DNA from: Thetidibacter halocola
Lineage (GTDB): Bacteria > Pseudomonadota > Alphaproteobacteria > Rhodobacterales > Rhodobacteraceae
Length of the DNA: 64,000 bases
Assembly (NCBI RefSeq): GCF_018224955.1
Contig: NZ_JAGTUU010000004.1
Coordinates: forward strand, 434,001 to 498,000
Direction: 5' to 3'
Each line of letters opens with the position of its first letter. Positions within the stretch are counted from its first letter, which is position 1. Position numbers and translations under genes: made by a program. Under the pieces are notes generated by a model that saw nothing but the letters and a program-made list of their open reading frames with translations, had not been told where the DNA came from and searched no databases. This document shows positions 7,360-16,911 of the stretch, in pieces.

Positions 7360-9222
7360 TCAGCCCCTTTCGTGGAAAAAGGCGTAGATCCGCTCGGCCA
7401 GCGCCTCGCTCACGCCGTCCACTGCCTTCAGGTCGGCGAGGTTGGCGCGGCTCACCGCCTTGGCCGATCCGAAATGCGCCAGCAGCGCGCGCTTGCGCGC
7501 GGCGCCCACGCCCGGCACCTCGTCCAGCGGGTTGGCCATCTGGGTTTTCGCGCGCTTGGCCCGGTGTGTGCCGATGGCAAAGCGGTGCGCCTCGTCGCGC
7601 AGGCGCTGCACGAAATAGAGCACCGGATCGTTGTGGCGCAGGGCAAAGGGGCGCTCTTTGGGGCGGTGAAACTCTTCCTTGCCGGCATCCCGGTCGATGC
7701 CCTTGGCGACCCCGACAAAGGGCACGTCCGCGACGCCCTCGGCATCCATGATCTCGGCCACCGCGCTCACCTGCCCCGCGCCACCGTCGATCAGCATCAG
7801 GTCCGGCCACAGCCCCTTGGACCGGTCCGGATCGTCCTTCTTGAGCCGCTTCAACCGCCGCGTCAGAACCTCCTTCATCATGCCGAAATCGTCGCCGGGC
7901 GTCAGTTCGTCGCCGCGGATGTTGAACTTGCGATACTGGCTTTTCAGGAAGCCTTCCGGCCCGGAGACGATCATGGCGCCCACGGCGTCCGTGCCCTGGA
8001 TGTGGCTGTTGTCATAGACCTCGATCCGCTGCGGCGGCGCATCCAGATCGAACGCCTCGGCCAGCCCGCGCAGCAGTTTCGCCTGCGTCGCCGTCTCGGA
8101 CATGCGCCGGGCGAGGCTTTCCTTGGCATTCCGCAGCGCACCGTCCACCAGCTCTGCCTTCTCGCCCCGCTGCGGCACGGCCAGCTCGACCTTGCGGCCC
8201 AGCTTGTCGGACAGGAGCTGCGCCATCAGGTCCTCGTCTTCGATCGGGTGGGACAGCAGGATCACGCGCGCGGGGTCCTTCTGGTCATAGAACTGGCCAA
8301 GAAAAGCCTGCATAACTTCGGCGGGCTCCACGTCCTCGCCCACGCGCGGGTAGAAATCGCGGTTGCCCCAGTTCTGGTTCGCCCGGATGAAGAAGACCTG
8401 CACGCAGGCCTGCCCGCCCTCCATGTGCAGCGCGATCACGTCGGCCTCGGCCACGCCGGCGGGATTGATCCCCTGCGCGGTCTGAACCTGCGTCAGCGCG
8501 CGGATACGGTCGCGCAGGGCGGCGGCGCGCTCGAACTCCATCGCCTCAGACGCATCCATCATCTGCGTCTTGAGCGCCTCCTGCACCTGGGTCGACTTGC
8601 CAGACAGAAAGCGCGCCGCGTCACGCACGGCCGCGCCATACTCCGCCTCGGAGATCTTGCCGACGCAGGGCGCGCTGCACCGGCGGATCTGGTATTGCAG
8701 GCAAGGGCGCGTGCGGCTTTCGAACTGGCTGTCGCTGCAATTGCGCAGCAGGAACGCCTTTTGCAACTGGTTGAGAACCCGGTTCACTGCGCCCGCGCTG
8801 GCGAAGGGACCGAAATAGCTGCCCTTGTCCGTCTTGGCGCCGCGATGCTTGCAGATCATCGGAAAGGGGTGGTCGGTGAGCAGGATGTTGGGAAAGCTCT
8901 TGTCGTCCCGCAGCAGCACGTTGAACCTGGGCTTGAGCTGCTTGATGAGGTTCTGTTCCAGCAGCAAGGCCTCGGTCTCGGTCCGGGTCGTCAGGAACAT
9001 CATCGACGCGGTTTCCGAGATCATCCGCGCGATGCGCCGCGAATGGCCGGAGGGTCGCGCATAGTTGCTAACCCGTGCCTTTAGGTTGCGCGCCTTGCCG
9101 ACATAAAGCACCCGACTTTGCGCATCGAGCATGCGATAGACGCCGGGACTACCGTCCAGCGTGCGCAAGTAGGAGTGGATGACCGTGTGGCCCAATTCCG
9201 GGCTGGTTGTCTGCTCTGTCAT
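7360..9222 (-). CDS. uvrC: Excinuclease ABC subunit C
   Basis: The protein is 620 residues from ATG 9222; a GTG three codons upstream is an alternative, and the longer frame to 9381 is unlikely because it crosses A+T-rich DNA. In order: GIY-YIG nuclease domain (about 25-105; GVYRML and [14 protein letters not shown]), UVR domain ([14 protein letters not shown]) that contacts UvrB, the RNase H-like endonuclease domain ([16 protein letters not shown]), and a C-terminal helix-hairpin-helix pair ([19 protein letters not shown]). UvrC makes both incisions around a lesion in nucleotide excision repair. Length and motif order match the family, and nothing looks damaged. Confidence 0.97.
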   Translation of the reverse strand: MTEQTTSPELGHTVIHSYLRTLDGSPGVYRMLDAQSRVLYVGKARNLKARVSNYARPSGHSRRIARMISETASMMFLTTRTETEALLLEQNLIKQLKPRFNVLLRDDKSFPNILLTDHPFPMICKHRGAKTDKGSYFGPFASAGAVNRVLNQLQKAFLLRNCSDSQFESRTRPCLQYQIRRCSAPCVGKISEAEYGAAVRDAARFLSGKSTQVQEALKTQMMDASEAMEFERAAALRDRIRALTQVQTAQGINPAGVAEADVIALHMEGGQACVQVFFIRANQNWGNRDFYPRVGEDVEPAEVMQAFLGQFYDQKDPARVILLSHPIEDEDLMAQLLSDKLGRKVELAVPQRGEKAELVDGALRNAKESLARRMSETATQAKLLRGLAEAFDLDAPPQRIEVYDNSHIQGTDAVGAMIVSGPEGFLKSQYRKFNIRGDELTPGDDFGMMKEVLTRRLKRLKKDDPDRSKGLWPDLMLIDGGAGQVSAVAEIMDAEGVADVPFVGVAKGIDRDAGKEEFHRPKERPFALRHNDPVLYFVQRLRDEAHRFAIGTHRAKRAKTQMANPLDEVPGVGAARKRALLAHFGSAKAVSRANLADLKAVDGVSEALAERIYAFFHERG

Positions 9223-9516
9223 GTCGGTCACGCTTGTCTCTGATTCCCGCCCCTCGCTGCAACGGCATTCATGCCGGATCAACCCCGAAGGCATCCACGA
9301 CTCCTGTGGACAACTCTGTAGGCAAAATCCGGAGAGACGGAAATTTTCCTTGTATTCGCGGCCCTTCGCTCGAATGCCCAATTTTTAGGCGAGTTTACAA
9401 CCCTTTGATTTCCTTTGAAAGATTTTCAAACGCACCGCAAAATATTGAAAACATGACAAATTCTTAACAGTTTCGTAACGTCAGCGTGACCGGTGCAAAA
9501 CTCTGCGGGCCATGGA
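9223..9516. other. A+T-rich intergenic region upstream of uvrC
   Basis: These 294 bases hold no plausible gene. The part at about 9345-9490 is markedly richer in A+T than the surroundings, with T-tracts and AAAATATT, and probably contains the uvrC promoter on the minus strand. No specific operator was recognised. Confidence 0.5.
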
Positions 9517-10311
9517 TCATTCGGTGTCGATCACGTCCGGCGTCTGCCAGGCCAGGTGCTGGCCGCCATCGATGCACAGAAGCTGCCCCGTGACCGCGGG
9601 CGCATCCCAGAAATAGCCCAGCGCGGCGCATATGTCGGCGGGGTTCGCGCCGCGGCCCAGAACCGTGGATTGCCGCTGGCGGGCATAGCCCTCGGCGCTC
9701 TGCCGCTCACCCTGAAGCGTCGGGCCCGGACCGATCCCGTTCACCCGAACCCGCCCGCCCAGCGCCTGCGCGGCGGTCCGGGTCAAGGTCCACAGCGCGG
9801 CTTTCGCCAGCGTGTAGGTCATGAAATCGGGCGTCAGCTTGCGCACGCGCTGGTCGATCATGTTGATGACCAGGCCCTGCGCCAGCGGCTCTCCCATCGC
9901 GTCGGTCAGCGGCGCCGGAACCTGCGCGGCAAAGGCCTGCGTCAGCACGAAGGGCGCGCGCAGGTTCGACCCGAAATGCCGCTCCCAGCTGTCAGCGGTC
10001 GCGTCCTCCAGCGTGTCTCGTTCGAAGATCGAGGCGTTGTTGACCAGCAGCCGCAGCGGCGCGCCCAGCGCCTCGGCGGCGCGGGGCAGCAGCGCCTGCC
10101 GCGCGTCCTCGTCCAGCAGGTCGGCCTGAAGCGCGACGGCGCGGCGGCCCATCCCCTCGATCTCGGCCACGAGGTCCTGCGCGGCCTTAGCGGAGCCAGC
10201 ATAATGTACCGCCACGTCAAAGCCGCGGTCAGCGAGATACAGGCTCATGGCCCGGCCGAGGCGTTTGGCTCCGCCGGTGATCAGGGCGGTCTTGCGGGTC
10301 GGGTCGGTCAT
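9517..10311 (-). CDS. SDR-family oxidoreductase, pteridine-reductase (FolM)-like
   Basis: The protein is 264 residues. It has the classical SDR cofactor site (ALITGGAKRLGRAMSLYLADRG, with an Arg/Lys pattern favouring NADPH), the NNAS motif (LLVNNASIFERDT) and a YxxxK catalytic pair (YTLAKAALW at about 165-173). Its shape resembles FolM/pteridine reductases, which keep folate or monapterin cofactors reduced; this substrate is inference. It is the last gene of a run on the minus strand (S49 peptidase, 53-residue protein, antiporter, SDR) with only nine bases after the antiporter coding sequence, so co-transcription is likely. Confidence 0.82.
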   Translation of the reverse strand: MTDPTRKTALITGGAKRLGRAMSLYLADRGFDVAVHYAGSAKAAQDLVAEIEGMGRRAVALQADLLDEDARQALLPRAAEALGAPLRLLVNNASIFERDTLEDATADSWERHFGSNLRAPFVLTQAFAAQVPAPLTDAMGEPLAQGLVINMIDQRVRKLTPDFMTYTLAKAALWTLTRTAAQALGGRVRVNGIGPGPTLQGERQSAEGYARQRQSTVLGRGANPADICAALGYFWDAPAVTGQLLCIDGGQHLAWQTPDVIDTE

Positions 10312-10320
10312 CGTGGCTCC

Positions 10321-11271
10321 TCAGGCGGTCAGCACGATGCCCACATAGCCCAGATACAGCGCGGACAAGGCCAGGCCCCAGGGCTTCGTCAGGTTGCGCC
10401 CCATGAACACGAAGGGGATCAGCACCAGCGCCGCGGCCAGCATCACCCACAGGTCAAAGCGCAGCAGGGCGGGGTCCACCTCCATCGGTGCGATCAGCGC
10501 GGCGACGCCGATGATCGCCAGCAGGTTGAACATGTTCGAGCCGATCACGTTGCCCAGCGCCACGTCCGCTTGGCGACGGATCGCCGCCATGACCGTCGTC
10601 GCCAGTTCCGGCAGCGAGGTGCCCAGCGCCACCAGCGTCAGGCCGATCACCGTGTCCGGCACGCTGAACATCTGCGCGATCTCGGTCGCGCTGTCGACCA
10701 GCAGATCGGCGCCCAGCGGCAGGCCGATCAGGCCCAGCACGAGGAACAGCGCGATCTTCCAGCCGGCCATCTCGGGGTCGGCACCTTCGGGTTCTTCGAG
10801 GTCCTCCTCCAGCGCACCGGCGCGGCGATGGGCCAGCGCGTCGCGGATCTGGTCGCCCAGGATCAACACCAGCACCGCCAGCAGCACAAGCCCCGCGATC
10901 CAGTCGAACACCCCGCGAAAGGCGAGTCCGATGAACAGCACCGTGCCGAACATCATCTGGACAAAGCTCTTGCGCGTCTCGCATTCGCCGGTGTGCATGA
11001 CGGCGATCAGCGCGGGAATGCCCAGCACCAGCAGGACGTTGGCCGTGTTCGATCCGATCACGTTGCCCAGCGCGATGCCCGGTACGCCTTCGAGCGCGGC
11101 CTTGACCGAGATCAGCAGTTCCGGCGCCGAGGTGCCGAAGGCAACGATGGTCAGGCTTACGATCAGCGCCGGGATTCCCAGCCGCAGGGCAAGATTCACC
11201 GCTCCCTTCACCAGCGCGTCGCCAGCCAGAAGCAGGATCACCAGACCCAGTGCCGCATAGACGAAGACCAT
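10321..11271 (-). CDS. Calcium/sodium antiporter (CaCA family, YrbG-like)
   Basis: The protein is 316 residues and almost wholly hydrophobic, with about ten predicted membrane helices. Two inverted alpha-repeats carry the ion-binding signature: AFGTSAPELLISVKAAL with GNVIGSNTANVLLVLG in the first half, and ALGTSLPELATTVMAAI with GNVIGSNMFNLLAIIG in the second. An acidic cytoplasmic loop (about 150-170: EEDLEEPEGADPE) joins the halves. It should exchange Ca2+ for Na+ or H+ across the inner membrane. Its ATG is only six bases after the stop of the 53-residue protein. Confidence 0.93.
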   Translation of the reverse strand: MVFVYAALGLVILLLAGDALVKGAVNLALRLGIPALIVSLTIVAFGTSAPELLISVKAALEGVPGIALGNVIGSNTANVLLVLGIPALIAVMHTGECETRKSFVQMMFGTVLFIGLAFRGVFDWIAGLVLLAVLVLILGDQIRDALAHRRAGALEEDLEEPEGADPEMAGWKIALFLVLGLIGLPLGADLLVDSATEIAQMFSVPDTVIGLTLVALGTSLPELATTVMAAIRRQADVALGNVIGSNMFNLLAIIGVAALIAPMEVDPALLRFDLWVMLAAALVLIPFVFMGRNLTKPWGLALSALYLGYVGIVLTA

Positions 11272-11277
11272 TTGGAC

Positions 11278-11439
11278 TTACCCTTTTCCGCAGGGGCAGG
11301 GCCCCTTGCCGATGCGAAAGCGGCCGCAGGCGCGGCAGCGGCGGTCGGCGATTTGCTTGGCCCCGGGCAGGCGCAGCTTGCCGAAGATTCCGAGCACGGC
11401 GATGAAGGCCAAGAAAAGCAGGACGATCTTCGAGATCAC
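11278..11439 (-). CDS. 53-residue membrane-anchored zinc-ribbon-like protein
   Basis: A short gene starting at GTG 11439, one base from the S49 peptidase stop, and ending TAA six bases before the antiporter ATG. Residues 5-20 are a single hydrophobic helix (IVLLFLAFIAVLGIFG). The basic C-terminus holds four cysteines: CRAC at 35-38 and CPC at 48-50, a spacing suited to one zinc site. The exact fit between two genes and the sensible N-out helix plus knuckle argue that it is real. Function is unknown; its place suggests a partner of the peptidase or the antiporter. The GTG start and small size keep confidence moderate. Confidence 0.72.
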   Translation of the reverse strand: MISKIVLLFLAFIAVLGIFGKLRLPGAKQIADRRCRACGRFRIGKGPCPCGKG

Positions 11440-11440
11440 G

Positions 11441-12238
11441 TCACAGCCCGTAGCGCGCGAATTCCGCGCGCTCCTCGATTTCGGCCAGGATGCCCTGCGC
11501 AGCCTGCAAACCTAGGCGCGGGAACAGCGGGCGGCGCTGTTCATAACGTCGGAACTTCACCTTGTCGCCGTATCGCTGTTTCATCATCGGTTCCAGGTGA
11601 CCGACCCGATCGGCAAGGCCGACCTCGACCGCCGCCTGCCCGACCCAGATCTCGCCGGTGAACAGGTCGGGATTGTCGGCCAGTTTGGCACCGCGCCGAT
11701 CGCGCACCAGTGCGATAAATGTCTCGTGCAGTTGTCCCAGCAGGCGGTTCAGGCGTTCGACATCCTCTTCCTTCTCGGGGCGGAAGGGGTCCATCATGGA
11801 TTTCGATTTGCCCGCCGTGTGAACGCGCCGCTCGATCCCCTGCCGTTGCAGAAAGACATGCGCCCCGAACCCGGCCGAGATCACGCCGATCGAGCCGAGG
11901 ATAGAGCAGGCATCGGCCACGATCTCGTCCGCGGAACAGGCAATCCAGTAGCCGCCCGACGCCGCAACATCCTCGGTAAAGGCGATGACCGGCACCTTGG
12001 TTTCCTCGGACAGACGGCGTATTCGCGCACCGATCAGCGAGGATTGCACCGGCGATCCGCCGGGCGAGTTGATTTCCAGCGCGACGGCCGCGGGCTTGCC
12101 CCGCCGGAACGCCTTTTCCAGCAGTGGCGCGACTGTTCGGTCGCTTATGCCGCCGCGGCCTGCAATACCGATCGCGCCCTGCAACCGCACGACGGACACA
12201 ACCGGGTTTGCTTTGACGAAAGGGATCCATCGCTTCAT
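11441..12238 (-). CDS. S49-family serine peptidase (SppA/SohB-like)
   Basis: The protein is 265 residues from ATG 12238; the longer frame uses a TTG and adds a poor N-terminus. Signature features: VALEINSPGGSPVQSS, nucleophile Ser94 in DVAASGGYWIACSADEI, and the general-base Lys in HTAGKSKSMMDPF (about 144-146). The single-domain length matches the short SppA type. No signal peptide or membrane helix is evident, so it is cytoplasmic or peripheral. Family members degrade cleaved signal peptides or membrane-protein fragments. It heads an operon with the 53-residue protein, antiporter and SDR. Confidence 0.9.
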   Translation of the reverse strand: MKRWIPFVKANPVVSVVRLQGAIGIAGRGGISDRTVAPLLEKAFRRGKPAAVALEINSPGGSPVQSSLIGARIRRLSEETKVPVIAFTEDVAASGGYWIACSADEIVADACSILGSIGVISAGFGAHVFLQRQGIERRVHTAGKSKSMMDPFRPEKEEDVERLNRLLGQLHETFIALVRDRRGAKLADNPDLFTGEIWVGQAAVEVGLADRVGHLEPMMKQRYGDKVKFRRYEQRRPLFPRLGLQAAQGILAEIEERAEFARYGL

Positions 12239-12428
12239 GTCGGGCGATGTAGAGGCGGGGTGCGCGACAAACAAGGCTGGGATGCATCTTTAGGCCCGTT
12301 GTGGCTGCCGTGCCCCGGAGCGCGGCTCGGCCAGATCGGCAGAGCGGTGACCTGCGACGGCGGGCCTGCACGGCAAAGTTGAGAAAATCCCGGCAAGGCG
12401 ATACCTTTTGCGGGTGAGTCCCGTTACC

Positions 12429-12454
12429 GGGGCTGCACCGCCCCTGTGAGGAGG
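12429..12454 (+). promoter_or_regulatory. Hairpin abutting a strong ribosome binding site
   Basis: GGGGC / GCCCC (12429-12433 and 12440-12444) can fold with a six-base loop just before AGGAGG at 12449-12454, nine bases from the ATG at 12464. It could tune translation; no known riboswitch was recognised. Confidence 0.35.
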
Positions 12455-12463
12455 ATCACCCCA

Positions 12464-12853
12464 ATGGGCAAGAATGGCGACAAGGCGCCCAAGCACCTGT
12501 CCAAGAACCAGCAGCGCAAATGGTATAATGCTCAGAAAAAGGAGATGGACGGCGCAGCCACCCGTGGGCAGGCCCGGTTCGACGACTACGCGCACAATTA
12601 CACGCGGGTGAATTTCGGACAGCTTGCCCGGCAGATCGACGGGTTCGGCTTTCTCGGGTCGCCGGAACTGTCAGAGAACCGTTCGAAATTCTATCGCACG
12701 ACGACAACGGGATGGACGGTTATCCTGGACCTCAGCCAGAGCTATTTCCGGCTACAGGACCCCGAAGGGGAATACACCGATGCCCGCGGCAACCGAAAGC
12801 CGCAGACCATGTCGAACGACGAGTTCATGACGAACAGCCATTTCCGGACCTGA
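12464..12853 (+). CDS. Small soluble protein of unknown function
   Basis: The protein is 129 residues; ATG 12464 is chosen for its AGGAGG. The N-terminus is very basic (MGKNGDKAPKHLSKNQQRKWYNAQKKEMDG), followed by an aromatic-rich part (DDYAHNYTRVNFGQLARQIDGFGFLG, then FYRTTTTGWTVILDLSQSYFRLQD). There is no signal peptide, membrane helix or catalytic motif. The basic start suggests nucleic-acid or ribosome contact, but that is a guess. Single-gene unit, divergent from the S49 operon and convergent with the aldolase gene. Confidence 0.72.
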   Translation: MGKNGDKAPKHLSKNQQRKWYNAQKKEMDGAATRGQARFDDYAHNYTRVNFGQLARQIDGFGFLGSPELSENRSKFYRTTTTGWTVILDLSQSYFRLQDPEGEYTDARGNRKPQTMSNDEFMTNSHFRT

Positions 12854-12857
12854 AAGG

Positions 12858-12880
12858 CGGGCGAGGCCATGCCCCGCCCG
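12858..12880. terminator. Bidirectional hairpin between convergent genes
   Basis: CGGGCGAGGC and GCCCCGCCCG pair around a CAT loop with one mismatch, in the 35-base gap between the unknown protein gene and the aldolase gene. No T-tract is present. Confidence 0.4.
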
Positions 12881-12888
12881 ATCCCCGG

Positions 12889-13542
12889 TCAGACGATCTT
12901 GATGCCGGCCTTCTCGGCATCCTTGAGGAACCCGGCCAGGCCCTTGTCGGTCAGCACGTGGCTGGCCATCGCCTTGATGACGGCGGGCGGCGCAGTGACC
13001 ACGTCGGCGCCGATCTTGGCGCATTCGCTCATGTGGTTGGCCGAGCGGATCGAGGCGGCCAGAAGCTGCGTCTCGATCCCGTAATTGTCATAGACCTGAC
13101 GGATGTCGGCGATCAGATCCATCCCGTCGAGGTTGATGTCGTCCAGCCGCCCGACGAAGGGAGAGATGAACGTCGCGCCCGCCTTGGCCGCCAGGATCGC
13201 CTGGTTGACCGAAAAGCAGAGCGTCACGTTGACCATCCGGCCCTCGCCCGACAGCACCTTGCAGGCCTTGAGCCCGTCCCAGGTCAGCGGCACCTTGATG
13301 ACGATGTTGTCGGCGATCTGCGCCAGCTTGCGGCCTTCGGTTATCATCGCGTCCGCTTCCAGCGCGACGACCTCTGCGCTGACCGGGCCATCCACGAGGT
13401 CGCAGATTTCCTTGGTCACTTCCAGAATGTCGCGCCCGGACTTGGCGATCAGCGAGGGGTTGGTCGTGACCCCGTCCACCATGCCCAGATCGTTGAGTTC
13501 GCGGATCGCGTCGATCTCCGCCGTGTCGACAAAGAATTTCAT
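12889..13542 (-). CDS. fsa: Transaldolase / fructose-6-phosphate aldolase of the small class
   Basis: The protein is 217 residues from ATG 13542, with GGAGG nine bases upstream. It has the small-transaldolase signature: [42 protein letters not shown], and the Schiff-base lysine in [12 protein letters not shown]. The (beta-alpha)8 barrel ends normally. Enzymes of this size either transfer dihydroxyacetone units (transaldolase, pentose phosphate pathway) or cleave fructose 6-phosphate; the two cannot be separated here. Divergent from priA across 116 bases. Confidence 0.92.
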   Translation of the reverse strand: MKFFVDTAEIDAIRELNDLGMVDGVTTNPSLIAKSGRDILEVTKEICDLVDGPVSAEVVALEADAMITEGRKLAQIADNIVIKVPLTWDGLKACKVLSGEGRMVNVTLCFSVNQAILAAKAGATFISPFVGRLDDINLDGMDLIADIRQVYDNYGIETQLLAASIRSANHMSECAKIGADVVTAPPAVIKAMASHVLTDKGLAGFLKDAEKAGIKIV

Positions 13543-13658
13543 GTGCTCAGCCCTCCGAGGCGATGCTTGGCTTTCCCCACCTCGTGCCTTACCCCAAAGA
13601 CGGGCGCGCAGGAACCCCCGCCCGCGAAAATTGTTTGCGCTAACAAGATACGGACCCG

Positions 13659-15845
13659 ATGGACGCCTTCTACGATCCCGGCACCCTGATCGCCGTCCTG
13701 ACCACGCAACCGCTGGACCGGACGCTGGATTACCGCGCGCCCGAGGGCGGCTGTTTCCAGGGCGCCTATGTCGAGGTGCCGCTGGGCCCACGCAAGGTTC
13801 TGGGCGTGGTCTGGGGCGAGGGCACGGGCGATTACGACCTGTCCAAGGTGCGCAGCGTGATCCGGGTTCTTGATGCCGCGCCGATGCGGGCGGAGTTGCG
13901 GACCTTCCTCGAACGCGCCGCCGCCTACACGCTGACTCCGCTGCCCGCGATGCTGCGGCTGGCGACCCGCGCGCCGGGGCTGGGCGATCCGCCCTCGATG
14001 CGCAAGGTCTACCGGCGCGGTTCTGGCGAGCCCGACCGCATGACAGACGCCCGCGCCCGCGTGCTGGACGCGGCAGAGGAAATGGGTGGGCTGGCGCTGA
14101 CCCTGTCGGAACTGGCCGAAAGCGCGGGCGTCACACCGCAGGTGGTCAAGGGGCTGCTGCCCTCGGGCGCCATCGTCGAAGAGGACACGCCGCGCGACAC
14201 GCCCTTTCCGCCGCTCGACCCGGATCACGGCTCCAAGGATCTGACAGACGATCAGGCACAGGCCGCAGAGGCCCTGCGCGCCGGCCAGGATGGCACCTAT
14301 TCCACCACGCTGCTCAAGGGCGTGACAGGATCCGGAAAGACCGAGGTCTATCTCGAGGCCGTCGCGGAATGCCTGCGCCGGGGGCGGCAGGCGCTGGTCC
14401 TGCTGCCTGAAATTGCGCTGACGGCGGAGTTCCTGACGCGGGTGCAGGCGCGGTTCGGCGCGAAGCCCGCCGAATGGCATTCCGGCGTCACCATGACCGA
14501 ACGCCGCCGCGTCTGGCGCATGGTGGGCGAAGGGCAGGCACAGATGGTGATCGGCGCGCGCTCGGCGCTCTTCCTGCCCTTCCAGCGACTCGGCCTGATC
14601 GTCGTCGACGAGGAACACGACACCTCTTACAAGCAAGAGGACGGCGTACTGTATAACGCCCGCGACATGGCGGTGCTGCGCGCCTCGATCCTGGGCGCGC
14701 AGGTGGTGCTCGCCTCTGCAACGCCCTCGCTCGAAAGCTGGGCAAATGCCGACGCGGGCAAGTACCAACGGCTCGACCTGACCTCGCGCTTCGGCCCCGC
14801 GATCCTGCCCGAGATGCGCGCCCTCGACATGCGGGGCGAGGACATGGCCCCGAACACCTGGATCTCGCCGTCCCTGCGCCGCGCCGTTACGCAGCGGATG
14901 GAGGCGGGCGAACAGGCGCTTCTGTTCCTCAACCGCCGGGGCTATGCGCCGGTCACGCTGTGCCGCGCCTGCGGGCAACAGATCGGCTGCCCGCATTGCG
15001 ACGCGCGGATGGTGGAACACCGGTTCCTGAAACGACTCGTCTGCCACCAATGCGGCGAGAGCACGCCGATCCCCACCACCTGCCCTTCCTGCGGGGCCGA
15101 GGACCGGCTGGCGCCCGTCGGGCCGGGGGTGGAACGACTGGCGGAGGAAGCGGCCAGCGCCTTTCCCGACGCGCGCATCGCCGTCCTGTCCTCGGACCTC
15201 TACGGCACGGCGCGCGAGCTCAAGGCGCAGATCGAATCCATCGCGGCGGGCGGCTGCGACATCATCATCGGCACGCAGCTTGTGGCCAAGGGGCACAACT
15301 TTCCCCTGCTGACGCTGGTGGGGGTGATCGACGCCGACCTCGGCCTGCAAGGATCGGACCTGCGCGCGGCGGAACGCACGTTCCAGCTGATGCGGCAGGT
15401 GGCGGGGCGCGCGGGGCGGGCCGACCGGCCCGGAGAGGCGCTGTTGCAGACCTTCCAGCCCGAGCACCCGGTGATCCGCGCGATCCTGGGCGGGGACGAG
15501 GAAGCCTTCTGGAGAGCCGAGGCAGACGAGCGCCGCGCCGCCGGGATGCCGCCCTATGGACGGCTGGCGGGCGTGATCCTGTCGGGGTCCGAGGTCGACC
15601 GGGTGTTCGATCTGGGCACCTGGCTGGCGCGGCACGACGCGGCGCTGCGGCGGGTGGGGGCGCAGGTCTATGGCCCGGCGCCCGCGCCCATCGCGCGGGT
15701 GCGGGGGCGGCACCGGGTGCGCCTGCTGGTCAAGGCGGCCAAGGGCACCGCGCTGCAACCGGCGCTGGCGGACTGGGCCGGTCAGGTGCGGCTGAAAGGC
15801 GACCTGCGCATGGCGATCGACATCGACCCGCAGAATTTCTTCTGA
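13659..15845 (+). CDS. priA: Primosomal protein N' (replication restart helicase)
   Basis: The protein is 728 residues. The N-terminal 3'-DNA-binding and winged-helix part spans about 1-190; the helicase core starts with Walker A ([14 protein letters not shown]), Walker [11 protein letters not shown] and motif [13 protein letters not shown] zinc-binding insert carries four CxxC-type pairs: [13 protein letters not shown], then VCHQCGES and CPSCGAED. Motifs V/VI ([25 protein letters not shown]) are intact. PriA reloads the replisome at stalled forks. Complete and ordinary. Confidence 0.97.
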   Translation: MDAFYDPGTLIAVLTTQPLDRTLDYRAPEGGCFQGAYVEVPLGPRKVLGVVWGEGTGDYDLSKVRSVIRVLDAAPMRAELRTFLERAAAYTLTPLPAMLRLATRAPGLGDPPSMRKVYRRGSGEPDRMTDARARVLDAAEEMGGLALTLSELAESAGVTPQVVKGLLPSGAIVEEDTPRDTPFPPLDPDHGSKDLTDDQAQAAEALRAGQDGTYSTTLLKGVTGSGKTEVYLEAVAECLRRGRQALVLLPEIALTAEFLTRVQARFGAKPAEWHSGVTMTERRRVWRMVGEGQAQMVIGARSALFLPFQRLGLIVVDEEHDTSYKQEDGVLYNARDMAVLRASILGAQVVLASATPSLESWANADAGKYQRLDLTSRFGPAILPEMRALDMRGEDMAPNTWISPSLRRAVTQRMEAGEQALLFLNRRGYAPVTLCRACGQQIGCPHCDARMVEHRFLKRLVCHQCGESTPIPTTCPSCGAEDRLAPVGPGVERLAEEAASAFPDARIAVLSSDLYGTARELKAQIESIAAGGCDIIIGTQLVAKGHNFPLLTLVGVIDADLGLQGSDLRAAERTFQLMRQVAGRAGRADRPGEALLQTFQPEHPVIRAILGGDEEAFWRAEADERRAAGMPPYGRLAGVILSGSEVDRVFDLGTWLARHDAALRRVGAQVYGPAPAPIARVRGRHRVRLLVKAAKGTALQPALADWAGQVRLKGDLRMAIDIDPQNFF

Positions 15846-15888
15846 GGGGGGCGGTGCGTGCCAGCACGCACCCTACCGCGCGGCGCGG

Positions 15889-15960
15889 ATTGAACGGGGC
15901 ACCCCGGGCGCGGAATCAAGGGCCGCAGGCTCGCCGCGCCAGAGACGACGCGCCACCGCC
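15889..15960 (+). repeat. Direct repeat, copy A
   Basis: This 72-base unit starts ATTGAACGG and contains CACCCCGGGCGCGGAA and the core CGCGCCAGAGACGACGCGC (15935-15953). It is about 80-85% identical by eye to copy B 112 bases downstream. Noncoding, in the gap between priA and the DUF4145-like gene. Confidence 0.8.
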
Positions 15961-16000
15961 CGAACGGCGCAAGACCGCGTTTCACAGATTGGCCGAAACG

Positions 16001-16072
16001 ATTGAACGGACCACCCCGGGCGCGGAAACAAGGCGCGCAGCGCCGCCGCGCCAGAGACGACGCGCCCCCACG
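16001..16072 (+). repeat. Direct repeat, copy B
   Basis: Second copy of the 72-base unit with the identical 19-base core at 16047-16065. Faces an inverted core copy at 16166-16184, with which it could form a long stem. Confidence 0.8.
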
Positions 16073-16165
16073 CGGCGGCTCTCTTGTGCCGTTTGTCCCT
16101 CGCTCAGAGGTCGTCCGGGAAGACCGGGATAAAGCGCCGCCGCCCCACCGGAGCAGAGCCACCGC

Positions 16166-16184
16166 GCGCGTCGTCTCTGGCGCG
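16166..16184 (-). repeat. Inverted copy of the repeat core
   Basis: GCGCGTCGTCTCTGGCGCG is the exact reverse complement of the core in copies A and B. It sits ten bases before the stop of the DUF4145-like gene and marks the boundary to lower-G+C DNA. Confidence 0.8.
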
Positions 16185-16194
16185 GCTCGTAAAG

Positions 16195-16911
16195 TTATGG
16201 TGCTTTCTTAGGTACTTTTTTTGAAAGTGTATCGAGGCCTTCCGGCAAAACGATCGCTCTCTGGATGAACTGCTCAAGAGTGTCGATTAGCAAATCGACG
16301 TCGTTAGCGGACGGCTGCCAACCACGATGGATTACAGCGGAACCAGCATCCACCAACTCCTTGAGGACATCTTTTTCCCGTGGAGAAATGTGGCCTTTGG
16401 CTCTCAGCTGTTCAATTTTGTCTTGAAAAGATAAGTCTCGATTAATGCCAAGATCATCAGCGGCAATCTCAAAGCCTGTGCGAACCCCTAGCGCTGAAAA
16501 CGTGTAGTGGCCGCTGTTGTAGAGGGTAATAATCTCGCTAATCAGGAAATCGAGGTATTCGTGTGCTACGCCAAACTTTGTTGTCTGCCACTTTGGGCTA
16601 CTGCGCCTTTGCATCGAAGGGAAGAGCGTAATTCTCTCCGGGATCACCACTTCTGTAGCGCCGGTCACCGGGTGAGTGACGTAGTCATAGTCTTCTGAGA
16701 ACGTGGAAAATTCCCCGTAAAAAATTGTGTCGCAGCCTAAACAGCGGAGGATTATATGCTTTGCACTCGCTGATACTGGACCGTAATCCCGCACTTCTTT
16801 AACTCCGGTTTCCACTGCACAATTCTGTCGTCTACAGCACTCCGGGCAATCAACTTTCCTAAATTCGCCTCCGGCGATAATGCTACGACTAATCTCTGGA
16901 TCGTCATTCAC
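16195..16911 (-). CDS. DUF4145-like protein, probably acquired
   Basis: The protein is 238 residues starting at a GTG that overlaps the parE stop (GTGA), with the last parE codons supplying a GAGGAG ribosome binding site. The N-terminus has CPEC and, about 35 residues on, CLGC, likely a zinc site. The C-terminal half reads SGHYTFSALGVRTGFEIAA, LRAKGHISPREKDVLKELVDAGSAVIHRG, the pattern I know from DUF4145 proteins, which are often found near restriction and defence genes. Codon use and base composition are visibly poorer in G+C than all neighbours, and repeats lie at its 3' flank, so transfer is likely. Function unknown. Confidence 0.85.
   Translation of the reverse strand: MNDDPEISRSIIAGGEFRKVDCPECCRRQNCAVETGVKEVRDYGPVSASAKHIILRCLGCDTIFYGEFSTFSEDYDYVTHPVTGATEVVIPERITLFPSMQRRSSPKWQTTKFGVAHEYLDFLISEIITLYNSGHYTFSALGVRTGFEIAADDLGINRDLSFQDKIEQLRAKGHISPREKDVLKELVDAGSAVIHRGWQPSANDVDLLIDTLEQFIQRAIVLPEGLDTLSKKVPKKAP

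Noticed and set aside
13539-15758. Long minus-strand open frame opposite priA
   Set aside because: No domain motifs; priA on the other strand is complete with helicase and zinc motifs.
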